Below are positions 24,782 to 33,126 of a stretch of DNA of 48,860 bases, in pieces. Position 1 is the stretch's first letter; each line of letters begins with the position of its first letter. Both the position numbers and the translations under genes were made by a program. The stretch comes from Verrucomicrobiaceae bacterium UBA1938 (lineage in GTDB: Bacteria > Verrucomicrobiota > Verrucomicrobiia > Verrucomicrobiales > Verrucomicrobiaceae), in NCBI GenBank assembly GCA_002336895.1, contig DDFC01000015.1, positions 1 through 48,860 on the forward strand. The letters run 5' to 3'. Below the pieces are notes generated by a model. The model had not been told where the DNA came from and did not search any database. It was given only the letters and a program-made list of their open reading frames with translations.

Positions 24782-25330
24782 TCAGACCTGCGCTGTTCCT
24801 TCAGTGATCGCACGGATATCCATCTCGCGCTCGTGATGGTCGTATTCGCCGCCGGCGGGCCACTCGACATCCGGTCCTTCGGTGTCATCTGACAGGCTGG
24901 TTTCCAGAGCCCCCTGCAAAGAGGTGAGGCGGCCGAGCCGGGCGCCCGGGGTCTGCCCCTCAAGCTCGGCCCTCTTCTGGGCCTCCAAAGTGCGGCGTGC
25001 CCAAGGCATGGCGCGCAGGCGTGCCTCGGGGATGGGCTTGCCCGTGTCCTCGCAGATGCCATAGCGGCGCTCAATGATGCGGTGGATGGCGCTGACGATT
25101 TCAAAGAGCGCATCCTCTTCCTGAGACAGCAAGCCGAGCGCCAGTTCGTGATCAAATTCATCCGTGGCGCAGTCGGCCATGTCCGTGCCATGCTGCTCCG
25201 GCGGGGCGCACGCCTCCGCCTTGTGTCCGCTGCGCTGGTCAAGCAGATGCTCCAGCAGAGACTGAAGCTGGTGATAATGCCATGCCCAGCGCTGGGGCAC
25301 GGTGGGAGATGAGGGTGCGGATGTGTTCAT
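24782..25330 (-). CDS. DksA/TraR-like protein lacking most zinc cysteines
   Basis: A 182-residue protein. Residues about 65-130 follow the DksA/TraR pattern: an acidic helix region (DHELALGLLSQEEDALFEI) then the zinc-finger module YGICEDTGKPIPEARLRAMP. Of the four expected cysteines only the first remains; the others are Thr, Thr and Ala (CEDT, TLEAQ). DksA-like proteins enter the RNA polymerase secondary channel and work with ppGpp; Cys-poor versions exist. Here it is the second gene of a stress operon, so a growth-control role is plausible. The N-terminal 60 and C-terminal 50 residues have no recognised domain. Confidence 0.8.
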   Translation of the reverse strand: MNTSAPSSPTVPQRWAWHYHQLQSLLEHLLDQRSGHKAEACAPPEQHGTDMADCATDEFDHELALGLLSQEEDALFEIVSAIHRIIERRYGICEDTGKPIPEARLRAMPWARRTLEAQKRAELEGQTPGARLGRLTSLQGALETSLSDDTEGPDVEWPAGGEYDHHEREMDIRAITEGTAQV

Positions 25331-25359
25331 GACGCCATCTTATTGTGTGTGTTGTCGGA

Positions 25360-25644
25360 TCAGGCCGCGAAGCCAAAGCGGTGCTTCACCGCTGCGGCAT
25401 CGATGCCCAAGGAGACACCCAGCAGCCGTGAGGCGATGCGCTCCGCAGCCACACGCAGCATCTGTGAAGTCTGAGCCTGATCACATTCAACGCCCTCGTG
25501 TTTGACGGAGACAATGCGGGTGCCGGAAATGAGGATCTGCATGAGGAAATCCTCCAGCTCCACAGGATCGTCAGTGCGGTGGGTGTCCACGCGTTTGTTG
25601 TGCTGCGGGTGGATGATGTATTCGACGGAGAATTTCGAGATCAT
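25360..25644 (-). CDS. Conserved-looking small protein heading the glgP operon
   Basis: A 94-residue protein beginning MISKFSVEYIIHPQHNKRVD. It is mixed alpha/beta in appearance with no signal peptide or membrane helix. No family recognised. The ATG at 25644 is preferred; the open frame continues upstream without further sense. It lies 29 bases before the DksA-like gene and heads the string 94-residue gene, DksA-like, hydrolase, PRTase, glgP. The shared palindrome lies 97 bases upstream of it, which supports its being a real, regulated first gene. Confidence 0.65.
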   Translation of the reverse strand: MISKFSVEYIIHPQHNKRVDTHRTDDPVELEDFLMQILISGTRIVSVKHEGVECDQAQTSQMLRVAAERIASRLLGVSLGIDAAAVKHRFGFAA

Positions 25645-25741
25645 GATGATGTTATTTGAAGAAGCTGTGAATGAAGGACTCACACACGGCTTCATCCGCC
25701 TCATGTCTGCGCCGGACAATCAGCGAAAGGGAGCCGCCGTA

Positions 25742-25759
25742 TTCAGCATCCGGCTGAGA
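25742..25759. promoter_or_regulatory. Shared palindrome, site 2 (upstream of the glgP operon)
   Basis: TTCAGCATCCGGCTGAGA, matching YTCAGC-N5-SMTGAGA, 97 bases before the start of the 94-residue gene that heads a five-gene string ending in glgP. It sits in the 144-base gap after the protease gene. Confidence 0.55.
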
Positions 25760-25788
25760 CAACTTGCGGAAGAACTCCTGCGCAGGCT

Positions 25789-26625
25789 TCAGCGGGGTGC
25801 TGCCGGCGCGGCCAGCAGGTCGACCGGCATGGACGGGATTTGTTTGAGCAGCGACAGTGTTTCATGAATGGCCTTCACATCCACCGCGAGTGCCAGATGC
25901 GAGAAGGACCGTGTGTCCGGTCCTATCCTGCTGGTGAGGACGCCCACCACTCTGGGGCGGCCAGTGCGCGCAGTGAGAAAAACCGGCGCACCGCTGTCCC
26001 CCGGATAGACGTCCGCATTGATGAAAAACCTGCCGCGTGCCATGGGGCCGCTGGCGGGATGAGAGGAGATCCGCCCGCTGCGCAGCAGTGCAAAGGCACC
26101 CTTGGTCCCGGGAAAAACATCGGGATACCCCAGGAAGGACACCTCATCTCCCGCATGCAGCGCCACGGCGTCCAGCGTGTGTTCATCCACAGACGTCTCC
26201 AGATTCACCAGCTTTCTCGCCGCCTTTGGCAGTGTGATGCGGAATGCCGCCAGATCGTGCACGGGGTGGCTCACGTAAAAGGGCATCTTCAGCGACTCTC
26301 TGGCGGGAATGATGATCAGCGGCTCAGCCACCACATCACCGTCCTTTGTCTGGTGGTGCAGGCCGACGATGAGCGGCCCGCCTTTCATCGTTTTCAAAAC
26401 ATGGGCGCAGGTTAAGACCACGGCCACATCGTCCCCGGTCGGATCACGGCTCATGATGATGAAGCCGGATGCCTCCCCATGCAGCGTGGCGACGGGGCAG
26501 GTGGACCACATCATCTTTTCCGTGACTGTGGTGCGCCCTGCGCAGGCGGCCATGAGCAGCGCGGCGAAACCGGCGGCGGCGCCCCGCCAGCCGGAGGACG
26601 ATGTGGCATGGTTTGTTTTTTTCAT
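25789..26625 (-). CDS. Trypsin-like serine protease, lipoprotein
   Basis: About 278 residues. Lipoprotein signal with lipobox LLMAAC (Cys near residue 28), then a chymotrypsin-fold domain with the full triad visible: His in VLTCAHVL, Asp in HDLAAFRI, Ser in YPGDSGAPVF. It is HtrA-like in fold but has no PDZ domain. It should act in the periplasm or on the outer membrane as a protease for damaged or regulatory proteins. The ATG at 26625 (MKKTNHATSS) is chosen since it starts the signal peptide. It follows the Hsp20 gene on the same strand after 136 bases. Confidence 0.88.
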   Translation of the reverse strand: MKKTNHATSSSGWRGAAAGFAALLMAACAGRTTVTEKMMWSTCPVATLHGEASGFIIMSRDPTGDDVAVVLTCAHVLKTMKGGPLIVGLHHQTKDGDVVAEPLIIIPARESLKMPFYVSHPVHDLAAFRITLPKAARKLVNLETSVDEHTLDAVALHAGDEVSFLGYPDVFPGTKGAFALLRSGRISSHPASGPMARGRFFINADVYPGDSGAPVFLTARTGRPRVVGVLTSRIGPDTRSFSHLALAVDVKAIHETLSLLKQIPSMPVDLLAAPAAPR

Positions 26626-26761
26626 GACTCTTCGGGATGCTCTGCAGATGCCTGCCGGGCGGAAGACTCTGCCGCCGCAGAGGATGCACGAGCCATCCCC
26701 TGCGGCCGCTGTCGCCGTGGTCGTGGCAGGACACGCGACGGAATTCAGGTGGCGGGCATGC

Positions 26762-27247
26762 TCAGCCAACCTTGACGTCGATGGCCTTCGGCCTGGCCTT
26801 TTCATCCTTGGGCAGATGCACTTCGAGCACGCCGTTTTTGAAGTCGGCGCTGACCTTGTCTCCGCTGACGCCTTCCGGCAGCGTGAAACTGCGCACAAAG
26901 CTGCCGTAGGAGCGCTCGATGCGGTGGAACTTTTTGTTCTTCTCCTCCTTCTCCATCCTGCGCTCGCCGGAGATCGTCAGCTCGCCGTTTTCCACGGTGA
27001 CCTTTACCTCCTCTTTTTTGAGTTCGGGCAGCTCCGCCTTCACGAGGTACTCACGGTCGTCCTCGCTGATGTCCACCAGAGGGGACCACTGGGCCACGGT
27101 CATGGACTCGGAGCCGCCGTTGCCATTGGGGGAGAGCAGCGGACGACCGAAGAATTTTTCGAGACGGTTCTCGAAGCTGCTGATTTCACGGAGAGGATCC
27201 CACGACTGGGTGGTGCGGAAGGGATTGAGCAGGGATAGTGTATTCAT
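26762..27247 (-). CDS. Small heat shock protein, Hsp20 family
   Basis: A 161-residue protein with the alpha-crystallin domain at about 50-150: WSPLVDISEDDREYLVKAELP, then VTVENGELTISGER and the end FKNGVLEVHLPK (GVL signature). An ATP-independent holdase chaperone in the cytoplasm. It ends with the usual short tail. A GC-rich hairpin (27297-27329) lies in the gap to the gene upstream. In mycobacteria the Hsp20 protein Acr is a key DosR target, and the neighbourhood here is comparable. Confidence 0.96.
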   Translation of the reverse strand: MNTLSLLNPFRTTQSWDPLREISSFENRLEKFFGRPLLSPNGNGGSESMTVAQWSPLVDISEDDREYLVKAELPELKKEEVKVTVENGELTISGERRMEKEEKNKKFHRIERSYGSFVRSFTLPEGVSGDKVSADFKNGVLEVHLPKDEKARPKAIDVKVG

Positions 27248-27296
27248 GGTGTGCGGATGTGTTTGATTGATTTATTTGCGGACGGGGTCGGTTTTG

Positions 27297-27329
27297 CCCC
27301 GCCACCGTGTCCGCGCGGCGGCGGCGGGG
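27297..27329 (-). other. GC-rich hairpin upstream of the Hsp20 gene
   Basis: An 11-base stem (CCCCGCCGCCG / CGGTGGCGGGG on the minus strand, one G-T pair) lies 50-82 bases before the Hsp20 start and 10 bases after the stop of the gene ending at 27339. It lacks a T-run, so it may be a weak terminator, a 3' stabiliser or an Hsp20 leader element. No ROSE-type thermometer features were recognised. Confidence 0.35.
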
Positions 27330-27338
27330 AAAGGCGGC

Positions 27339-27950
27339 TCATGCCTGGCCAGCGAGGGAGGGGGCCGCGCATGCTGTTGAAGGCGGCGTCCTGCCACGGG
27401 ACAGGAACTGGAAACCAGGGGAATCCGCAGCCTTCAGTGTGGCGGAGCCTCCACTGAAGTCCGTGTTCATCCGCGCTTCAAACTCCTCATTGCTGATGAA
27501 CTCCAGCCGCCAGCACCAGGCGATCTGGCGCAGATCCCGTGAGAGCGGCTCGTCAAAGTTTTCGGGGGAGGAGTCAAAGTCGAACAAAGCCACCAGAGCG
27601 GCGGGGCCGCTGGAGTTCTGCTGGAAGCATTCGTTGATCCACTGTCGCACATTCGCTGGCAGGTGGCGGTCCCCATGCCCGGAAACGATGAGCAGGTCCG
27701 ACCCCTCCCAGTCCTGGTATGCGGAGTGCCGCAGGTCGGTGCCGGCCAGGGTGGCATAGCTCCACGCACGGTGCCTGATGCGCATGCGACCGTCAAAGTG
27801 GTGGTGCAGCCATTCGACGGCTTCGCAGGCCTGGACGGCGCCGATGAAGTCTTCATAAATCGAGATCACATTCAGCACGCTGCTCAGGGGGCGCTGGACT
27901 GTGGAAACCATCCCGGACTGAGGAGATGAAAGAGACGGGGCGTGTTTCAT
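27339..27950 (-). CDS. Uncharacterised protein between regulator and Hsp20
   Basis: About 203 residues. The core (about 22-145) alternates short strands and helices (VISIYEDFIGAVQACEAVEWL, DLLIVSGHGDRHLP, LVALFDF), which looks like a Rossmann-type or receiver-like alpha/beta fold without a phosphorylation Asp. The C-terminal 40 residues are disordered-looking. No family recognised. ATG at 27950 (MKHAPSLSS) is preferred over a GTG two codons upstream. It lies between the response regulator and Hsp20, and a weak partial match to the shared palindrome is present at 28011-28028. Confidence 0.7.
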   Translation of the reverse strand: MKHAPSLSSPQSGMVSTVQRPLSSVLNVISIYEDFIGAVQACEAVEWLHHHFDGRMRIRHRAWSYATLAGTDLRHSAYQDWEGSDLLIVSGHGDRHLPANVRQWINECFQQNSSGPAALVALFDFDSSPENFDEPLSRDLRQIAWCWRLEFISNEEFEARMNTDFSGGSATLKAADSPGFQFLSRGRTPPSTACAAPSLAGQA

Positions 27951-28061
27951 ACACACCCATTAAGGCTGAGGGGGGCTGTTTCCGGCAATGAGGCGTGGCC
28001 CCCGGCACGTCTCAGCCTGCGGCCTAGGTGGACTCATGCACTCCCGCAACACCGACCCGCT

Positions 28062-28727
28062 TCAGCCCTGCTCTCCGCACCAGCACACGGCCTGGCGCAC
28101 GAGCTCGGTGTTGTTCTTCACGCCCAATTTGGTCTTGATGTTCACTCGGTGGGTGTCCACCGTCTTGGTGCTGAGGTGCAGCGCATCGGCGATCTCATGA
28201 CTGTCCTTCCCCTGCCCGATGAGGCGGAAGACCTCAAACTCGCGGGTGGTCAGCGAGCTGATGATGGAACTGCTTTTTTTGGTGGCAGGTCGGGAGAGGG
28301 AGTCGAGGATCGTGGAGGACATCTGCTCGCTCACGGCCACTTTTCCCGCCATGACTCGATGCACGGCGGCCATGATTTTTTCCGGCCCCTCCATCTTCAT
28401 CACATAGCCACGCCCGCCCGCGCGCAGTACACGCTCGGCAAAGAGGCCCTCCTCATGCATGGAGACCACCAGGACCGGCAGCTCCGGCATCATGGCATGA
28501 ATGTCCTGCAGCAGCTCCAGGCCGCTTTTCCCGGGCAAATTGAGATCGAGGATGAGGAGGTCCGGCTTCTGACGGCTGACGCCTGTGATGGCCTCGGCGG
28601 CGGTTCCTGCCTCTCCGCAGACGGTGAATTTTTCGTCTCCCTCCATCATTCGGCGCACCCCGTCGCGAAACACGGGGTGGTCATCCACGATGAAAACTCG
28701 TTTACGGGTGGTTTCGGTCTTTTTCAT
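28062..28727 (-). CDS. NarL/FixJ-type response regulator
   Basis: A 221-residue regulator. The receiver domain (about 10-125) has the acidic pair in FIVDDHPVF, phosphoacceptor Asp61 in LLILDLNLPG and the conserved Ser and Lys (VSMHEE, VMKMEG). A LuxR-type helix-turn-helix follows (about 155-215) with LTTREFEVFRLIGQG and STKTVDTHRVNIKTKL. It is the cognate partner of the kinase, whose stop codon overlaps its start by four bases (ATGA). Proteins of this family, such as DosR, bind palindromes of about 18-20 bases, making it the candidate reader of the shared palindrome in this island. Confidence 0.95.
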   Translation of the reverse strand: MKKTETTRKRVFIVDDHPVFRDGVRRMMEGDEKFTVCGEAGTAAEAITGVSRQKPDLLILDLNLPGKSGLELLQDIHAMMPELPVLVVSMHEEGLFAERVLRAGGRGYVMKMEGPEKIMAAVHRVMAGKVAVSEQMSSTILDSLSRPATKKSSSIISSLTTREFEVFRLIGQGKDSHEIADALHLSTKTVDTHRVNIKTKLGVKNNTELVRQAVCWCGEQG

Positions 28728-31700
28728 TTCGTGCAGCGGGCGGTTTTGGGATGAATTTTGCAGGTCATGAGAGTGCCGCCGAGCGGCGCGTGGTCGATGC
28801 TCAGTTCAGCGCCGATGAGGCTGGCGCGATGCTGCATGATGCGCATGCCCATGCCACGGTTTGCCGGGAGGCTCTCCGGCAGTCCGCAGCCGTCGTCGCG
28901 CACGGTCAGCACGATGCGGCCCTCCCTCCGGGAGAGTGTGATGTCGATGCGAGTGGCTTGAGCATGCTTGGCCGCATTGGTCACCGCCTCCTGGCAGATG
29001 CGGAAGAGGTTCGTGGTGGTCGGCTGGTCCAGGCCCGTATCCCTGTTGATGCCGTGAAACCGGCAGAGCACGCCAAACATCAGCCGGGTGCGCGCCGCCA
29101 GATCCTTGAGGGCCGCCACCAGACCGCCAGTCTCCAGCGCCACGGGGTGCAGCCCCTGCGCCAAACTGCGAGTGAGGGTCAGCACCTGGCCGAGAATTTC
29201 AGATATTTTGGCGGCTTCGGCGGTCTCGGGGGCCTCACGCTTCTTCAGGCTGTCGTGCAGCACCTGGCTCATGCACCACAGGCCGGCCAGCTGCTGGCCC
29301 AGGTCATCATGCAGATCCTCGCCGATGGCGGCGCGCTCATTTTCGCTGATGTCGAGCACCTCCTTCTCCAGCGCCCTGCGGGCGGTGATGTCCCGAATGA
29401 CCCCGGTGTAAATGTGCATGTGATCCACCTGGCTGACAGCGAGCTCGATGGGGAAAACGCTGCCGTCTTTGCGCCGTGCCAGTGCCTCACGCCCGATGCC
29501 GATGATCCTGGCTTTGCCGGTGCGATGGTAGTTCCTGAGGTAGCCGTCGTGCTCCTCGCGGTACGGGGAGGGCATGAGCATCTTCACATTCCGCCCGATC
29601 ATCTCCACCTCCTTGTAGCCAAAGAGGCGTTCAGTGGCTGGATTGACTCCGATGATGATGCCGCGCTTGTCGATGGTGATGACGGCGTCCACCACCGTGT
29701 TGAGAATGGAACGCAGCTTTTCCTCGCGCTCGCGCAGCAGCGTCACCGAGCGCCGGTGCTCGGTGATGTCCTCCTTCATCGCCACAAAGTGGCGTATCTT
29801 CCCATCCGTGCCCATGATCGGCGCGATCACGGCATACTCCCAGAAGAGTTCGCCGCTTTTTCTGCGGTTGCAGAATTCACCCCGCCATTCCTTGCCGGCG
29901 GAGATCGTCTCCCACATCGCCTTGTAAAAGGACGGCGGCTGCTCCCCGGACTTGAGCAGGCGCGGATTCTTCCCAAGCACCTCGGTGGAGGTGTAGCCGG
30001 TGACGCTGGTGAACTTCGGGTTCACATACTCAATGCCGCCCTCCGGAGAAGTGATGACCACCATGGCCGGACTCTGCTCCACTGCATGGGAGAGCGTCTG
30101 CAGCTCAGACAGGGCGGCATGGAGTTTGGACTGAGTCTCCTTGAGCGTGGTGATGTCCACCAGCATGCTGAGTGCACCGACGGTGCGTCTGCTGGCATCG
30201 TGCAAAGGGTCGGGAAAGCAAAGCACGTGGGAGCGGCTGCCGTCCGCACGCTCCACGATGCGCTCCATGCCGCGCAGGGGCTCGCCGCTGCGCACGGCCT
30301 CCACAATCGCGAGCTGAGAGCGCTTCATCGGCCTTCCCTCGGCGTCCAGAATCCGGTGAGAGGCGTCCCAGCGGTCCTTTGTGGTCGGCTCGCGCCCCCA
30401 AAGCTTCACCGCTTCCGCATTGTAAAGCGTGATGCGCCCGCTGGCGTCGCAGATGTAAACCGCCGCAGGCAACGAATGAACGAGCTGCCGGTAGCGCTCC
30501 TCGCTCGCATGCAGTGCTGCCTCGACCATCTTGCGCGAAGTGATGTCGCGCGAAACGAGCAGGAGCTTGGCCACGCGGCCGCTGGCGTCGCGGATGGGCG
30601 TGCAGCGGCCTTCGAGCCAGATCCACTCCCCCGGCTTTTTTTTGAGGAAGCGATATTCGATGGCGGTGCTCTTTCCGGCAAGATTTGCCGCGCGCGCGTT
30701 CCGGATGGTTTCCGCATCATCGGGGTGCATCCAGGTGCGCCCTCCCTGGCTGTGCAGTGCGGCCAGCGTGACACCCAGCTTTCGTTCGTAGGAGGGGCTC
30801 AGATAGAGCACGTTTCCCTCCGCATCGCTCAAGGCCACAAAGTCGTCGGTGTGCTCCGCCAGCAGCCGATAGCGCTCGGCGCTCTCGCGCAGTGCTTTCT
30901 CGGCCAGCTTTCTTGCGGTGATGTCTTCGTGCGCCACTACGACACGTGGCGCGCCGCAGCCAATAAACCGGGTCACCCGCGCGATGAACCATTGCTCGAT
31001 CCCGGGCGAATGGCACGGATACTCGAAGCTGTAGTCGCGTTTTTTGCCAGCCAGGACGGCGCGCATCCCTTTGAGAAACTCCCCTGCTTCAGCGGCCCCA
31101 TTGCGCACGGCCAGCTCGCACACGGCAAAATAGCTGGCGCCTTCGTTCACTTGTTCGGGTCTGGTGGCGTGCTGCCGGGCAAAGAGACGCCATTGTTCGT
31201 TCACCATGAGGATGTCCCCTTTCGCATCCACAACGGCAATTTGCGCAGACAGGGAATTCAGGATCGCCTCCAACGATCCACGACTCTCTCGCAAGGCCTG
31301 CTCCACGCCGCAGCGCTCGATGAAATCAGCCGCCTGCCGTATGTATAAGTCGAGACTCTGAAGATCGATTTCGTCTGGGCGATGAGGCGCACGGAAGTGT
31401 GTCGAAATCATGCCCAGCGGCCTGCCATCGCGGGCCATGAGCGGCGTGGACTGCACCGCACGGTAGCCTGCGGAACGGGCGATCTTCCGGTGCGGCGCAT
31501 AGGCTGCATCTTTCTCCACATCCTCAATGATGATGCGCTGCCCGCCGCGCAACGCACGCCCGCAGGCCGCGTTGTCCTTAGTGGAGACTTCGCGAAAGTG
31601 ATCGAGAAAGCTGCGTTTGAATCCACGATGCACGGCGATGCGAAGGACGCGGTCTTTGGGGTCAAAGAGCTGGATGTTTCCAAAGTCCGCGCCGAGCAGT

Positions 31701-31894
31701 TCAATCGTGGCCGACAGCATCTCGCCGAGCCCCGAATGCAGGTCCTGCGTCTGCCAGAGCTGCGCGCTCGCCCGGTTGAGCCGCTTCAGCGCGTTGGTCA
31801 TCGTCGCCTGTGCGCGGAGTGAAGGCTTCGCCGCATGGGGGCTGCGAACCGCTGTCCGAGGTTTCGCCTGGCTTCGCGTTTTATTCTTTTTCAT
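28724..31894 (-). CDS. GAF/multi-PAS sensor histidine kinase with FixL-like PAS
   Basis: A 1056-residue soluble kinase without membrane helices. Order: GAF (about 48-195), PAS at about 205-328, 340-450, 465-580, 602-715 and 725-842, a HisKA_3 domain with His862 in EDLHDDLGQQLAG, and an HATPase domain (Asn973 in EAVTNAAKH; DGCGLPE; MGMRIM). The last PAS has REEHDGYLRNYHRTG and RIIGIGRE: His782 and Arg802 correspond in context and spacing (20 residues) to the haem-ligand His200 and the Arg220 of Bradyrhizobium FixL. A haem-based oxygen sensor is therefore a fair inference, not proof, since some PAS domains keep this pattern without known haem. Overlaps its regulator by four bases. Confidence 0.93.
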   Translation of the reverse strand: MKKNKTRSQAKPRTAVRSPHAAKPSLRAQATMTNALKRLNRASAQLWQTQDLHSGLGEMLSATIELLGADFGNIQLFDPKDRVLRIAVHRGFKRSFLDHFREVSTKDNAACGRALRGGQRIIIEDVEKDAAYAPHRKIARSAGYRAVQSTPLMARDGRPLGMISTHFRAPHRPDEIDLQSLDLYIRQAADFIERCGVEQALRESRGSLEAILNSLSAQIAVVDAKGDILMVNEQWRLFARQHATRPEQVNEGASYFAVCELAVRNGAAEAGEFLKGMRAVLAGKKRDYSFEYPCHSPGIEQWFIARVTRFIGCGAPRVVVAHEDITARKLAEKALRESAERYRLLAEHTDDFVALSDAEGNVLYLSPSYERKLGVTLAALHSQGGRTWMHPDDAETIRNARAANLAGKSTAIEYRFLKKKPGEWIWLEGRCTPIRDASGRVAKLLLVSRDITSRKMVEAALHASEERYRQLVHSLPAAVYICDASGRITLYNAEAVKLWGREPTTKDRWDASHRILDAEGRPMKRSQLAIVEAVRSGEPLRGMERIVERADGSRSHVLCFPDPLHDASRRTVGALSMLVDITTLKETQSKLHAALSELQTLSHAVEQSPAMVVITSPEGGIEYVNPKFTSVTGYTSTEVLGKNPRLLKSGEQPPSFYKAMWETISAGKEWRGEFCNRRKSGELFWEYAVIAPIMGTDGKIRHFVAMKEDITEHRRSVTLLREREEKLRSILNTVVDAVITIDKRGIIIGVNPATERLFGYKEVEMIGRNVKMLMPSPYREEHDGYLRNYHRTGKARIIGIGREALARRKDGSVFPIELAVSQVDHMHIYTGVIRDITARRALEKEVLDISENERAAIGEDLHDDLGQQLAGLWCMSQVLHDSLKKREAPETAEAAKISEILGQVLTLTRSLAQGLHPVALETGGLVAALKDLAARTRLMFGVLCRFHGINRDTGLDQPTTTNLFRICQEAVTNAAKHAQATRIDITLSRREGRIVLTVRDDGCGLPESLPANRGMGMRIMQHRASLIGAELSIDHAPLGGTLMTCKIHPKTARCTK

Positions 31895-32033
31895 GGTGGT
31901 GCCAGATGATTAACAGCCGGTGACCGAGGCCGAGGTGTTTTGGAAACAATTGCTCATACGGGTTCAGTGTGGCTGGTCTTAAAAGCGCCAGGGAAAGCGT
32001 GTTCTGTCAGATCTCTGAAAAGGGGCGTGGCGG

Positions 32034-32576
32034 CTATTTCATGCGTGACTTCAGCCGGATGGTTTCTCCCGCCACCATGAAGCGGCCGTGCCCGCGATGA
32101 TGAAGGGTGCGGGGATCTTTCACCCCAGGGTCGATCCATGCCTGGACGATCTGCAGGATGAAAAGGCAGTACTTTGAAACCATGCGCGTGTCCACCACCC
32201 GGCACTCCAGGCTGGCGTAGCACTCGGCGATGAGCGGCGCGTCCACCTTGCTGGCGGGCTGGGGCGTAAGGCCGAAACGCTGAAATTTGTCCATCCTCTT
32301 GCCCGTGCTGTTGCCACACTGCACGACCTTTTCCGCGAGCTCAACGGTGGGGATGTTGAGCACGCAGCTTTTGGAGGCCTTCAGCAGGGAGAAGGAGCGG
32401 CTGCCATTGCTGACGATGCAGGCGACCAGCGGCGGTTCAAAGTCCACCATCATGTGCCAGGACATGGTCATGATGTTGCGCCGTCCCTTGTGCGCGGTAG
32501 TGAGCAGGACGACCGGGCCGGGTTCGAGCAGGCCGTAAACCTTGGAAAGAGGAAGTGATTTGCGCGTTTTTTTCAT
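32034..32576 (-). CDS. Flavin reductase-like FMN-binding protein
   Basis: About 180 residues, FMN-binding split barrel of the flavin reductase/DIM6-NTAB family: an N-terminal LLEPGPVVLLTTAHKGRRNIMTMSW block, ACIVSNGSRSF, CVLNIPTVELAEKV and the later SLECRVVDTRMV. It should bind FMN and reduce flavin or act as an FMN-dependent oxidoreductase. The ATG at 32576 (MKKTRKSLPL) is chosen. It starts five bases after the stop of the PSCyt1-like lipoprotein on the same strand, so they form an operon, probably with the double Usp gene upstream. Confidence 0.85.
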   Translation of the reverse strand: MKKTRKSLPLSKVYGLLEPGPVVLLTTAHKGRRNIMTMSWHMMVDFEPPLVACIVSNGSRSFSLLKASKSCVLNIPTVELAEKVVQCGNSTGKRMDKFQRFGLTPQPASKVDAPLIAECYASLECRVVDTRMVSKYCLFILQIVQAWIDPGVKDPRTLHHRGHGRFMVAGETIRLKSRMK

Positions 32577-32580
32577 GGAG

Positions 32581-33009
32581 TCAGGATCGTGGGTGTTTCC
32601 AGTCCTGCGGCGGCACCAGCCGCACTTCTGCTGGCCAGTGCGCGCCCTGCAGAATCCAGTCATGCACGAGTTTCACCTCCTCGAGTTCCACCCCTTCCGG
32701 CGTCGGCGGCATGGCCACGGGACTCTCATGCCCGAGCTTGAGCACCCTGTAGAGCAGGCTCTGATGCGGTGCGCCCGGGATGATCACCCGCCCGCTGCGC
32801 CCGCCTTTCATGGCCAGCGCCTTTGTCTCCAGGTTCAGACCCGCGCACAAATAGCGCCGGTGGTGGCACTCCAGGCAGCGGGACTCCAGCAGTGGCTTCA
32901 CCTCGCTGAGGAAATCCACCGCCTCATCAGGCGGCAGTCCCGGCTGCAGCTGTGTGCAGGCCACCAGGCTGAGGAGGCCGAGAATGACTGCTGGCATGCT
33001 GGCTTTCAT
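32581..33009 (-). CDS. PSCyt1-like haem lipoprotein
   Basis: About 142 residues. Lipoprotein signal with lipobox SLVAC, then a cytochrome-c-type domain: VKPLLESRCLECHHRR (CxxCH haem motif), GLNLETKALAMKGG and the end VHDWILQGAHWP, all typical of PSCyt1 domains in Planctomycetes and Verrucomicrobia. Exported and lipid-anchored. ATG at 33009 (MKASMPAVIL) starts the signal peptide. It lies between the double Usp gene (117-base gap) and the flavin reductase gene. An electron-transfer role with the flavin protein is possible. Confidence 0.85.
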   Translation of the reverse strand: MKASMPAVILGLLSLVACTQLQPGLPPDEAVDFLSEVKPLLESRCLECHHRRYLCAGLNLETKALAMKGGRSGRVIIPGAPHQSLLYRVLKLGHESPVAMPPTPEGVELEEVKLVHDWILQGAHWPAEVRLVPPQDWKHPRS

Positions 33010-33126
33010 GGAACGGAATGAGTGACTTAAATTGGGTGTCAATTTCATCAATACCATCACTGCCCCACTTGGCGCTGCGGACACTGTCATCTTCAGCGCG
33101 GCTTTTGCGCGGGTGTTCAGGTGCTT

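Noticed and set aside
26759..26775. CTCAGCCAACCTTGAC near the Hsp20 stop codon
   Set aside because: Resembles the palindrome but ends TTGAC instead of TGAGA and is formed by the last codons of the Hsp20 gene.
28011..28028. Possible sixth copy of the shared palindrome, before the gene at 27950
   Set aside because: The left half TCTCAGCC is perfect but the right half GGCCTAGG matches only 5 of 8; too weak to list as a site, though the position would fit.
28751..31348. 865-codon plus-strand open frame opposite the sensor kinase
   Set aside because: Shadow frame; the minus strand encodes GAF, PAS, HisKA_3 and HATPase motifs in order. The plus translation has no family pattern.
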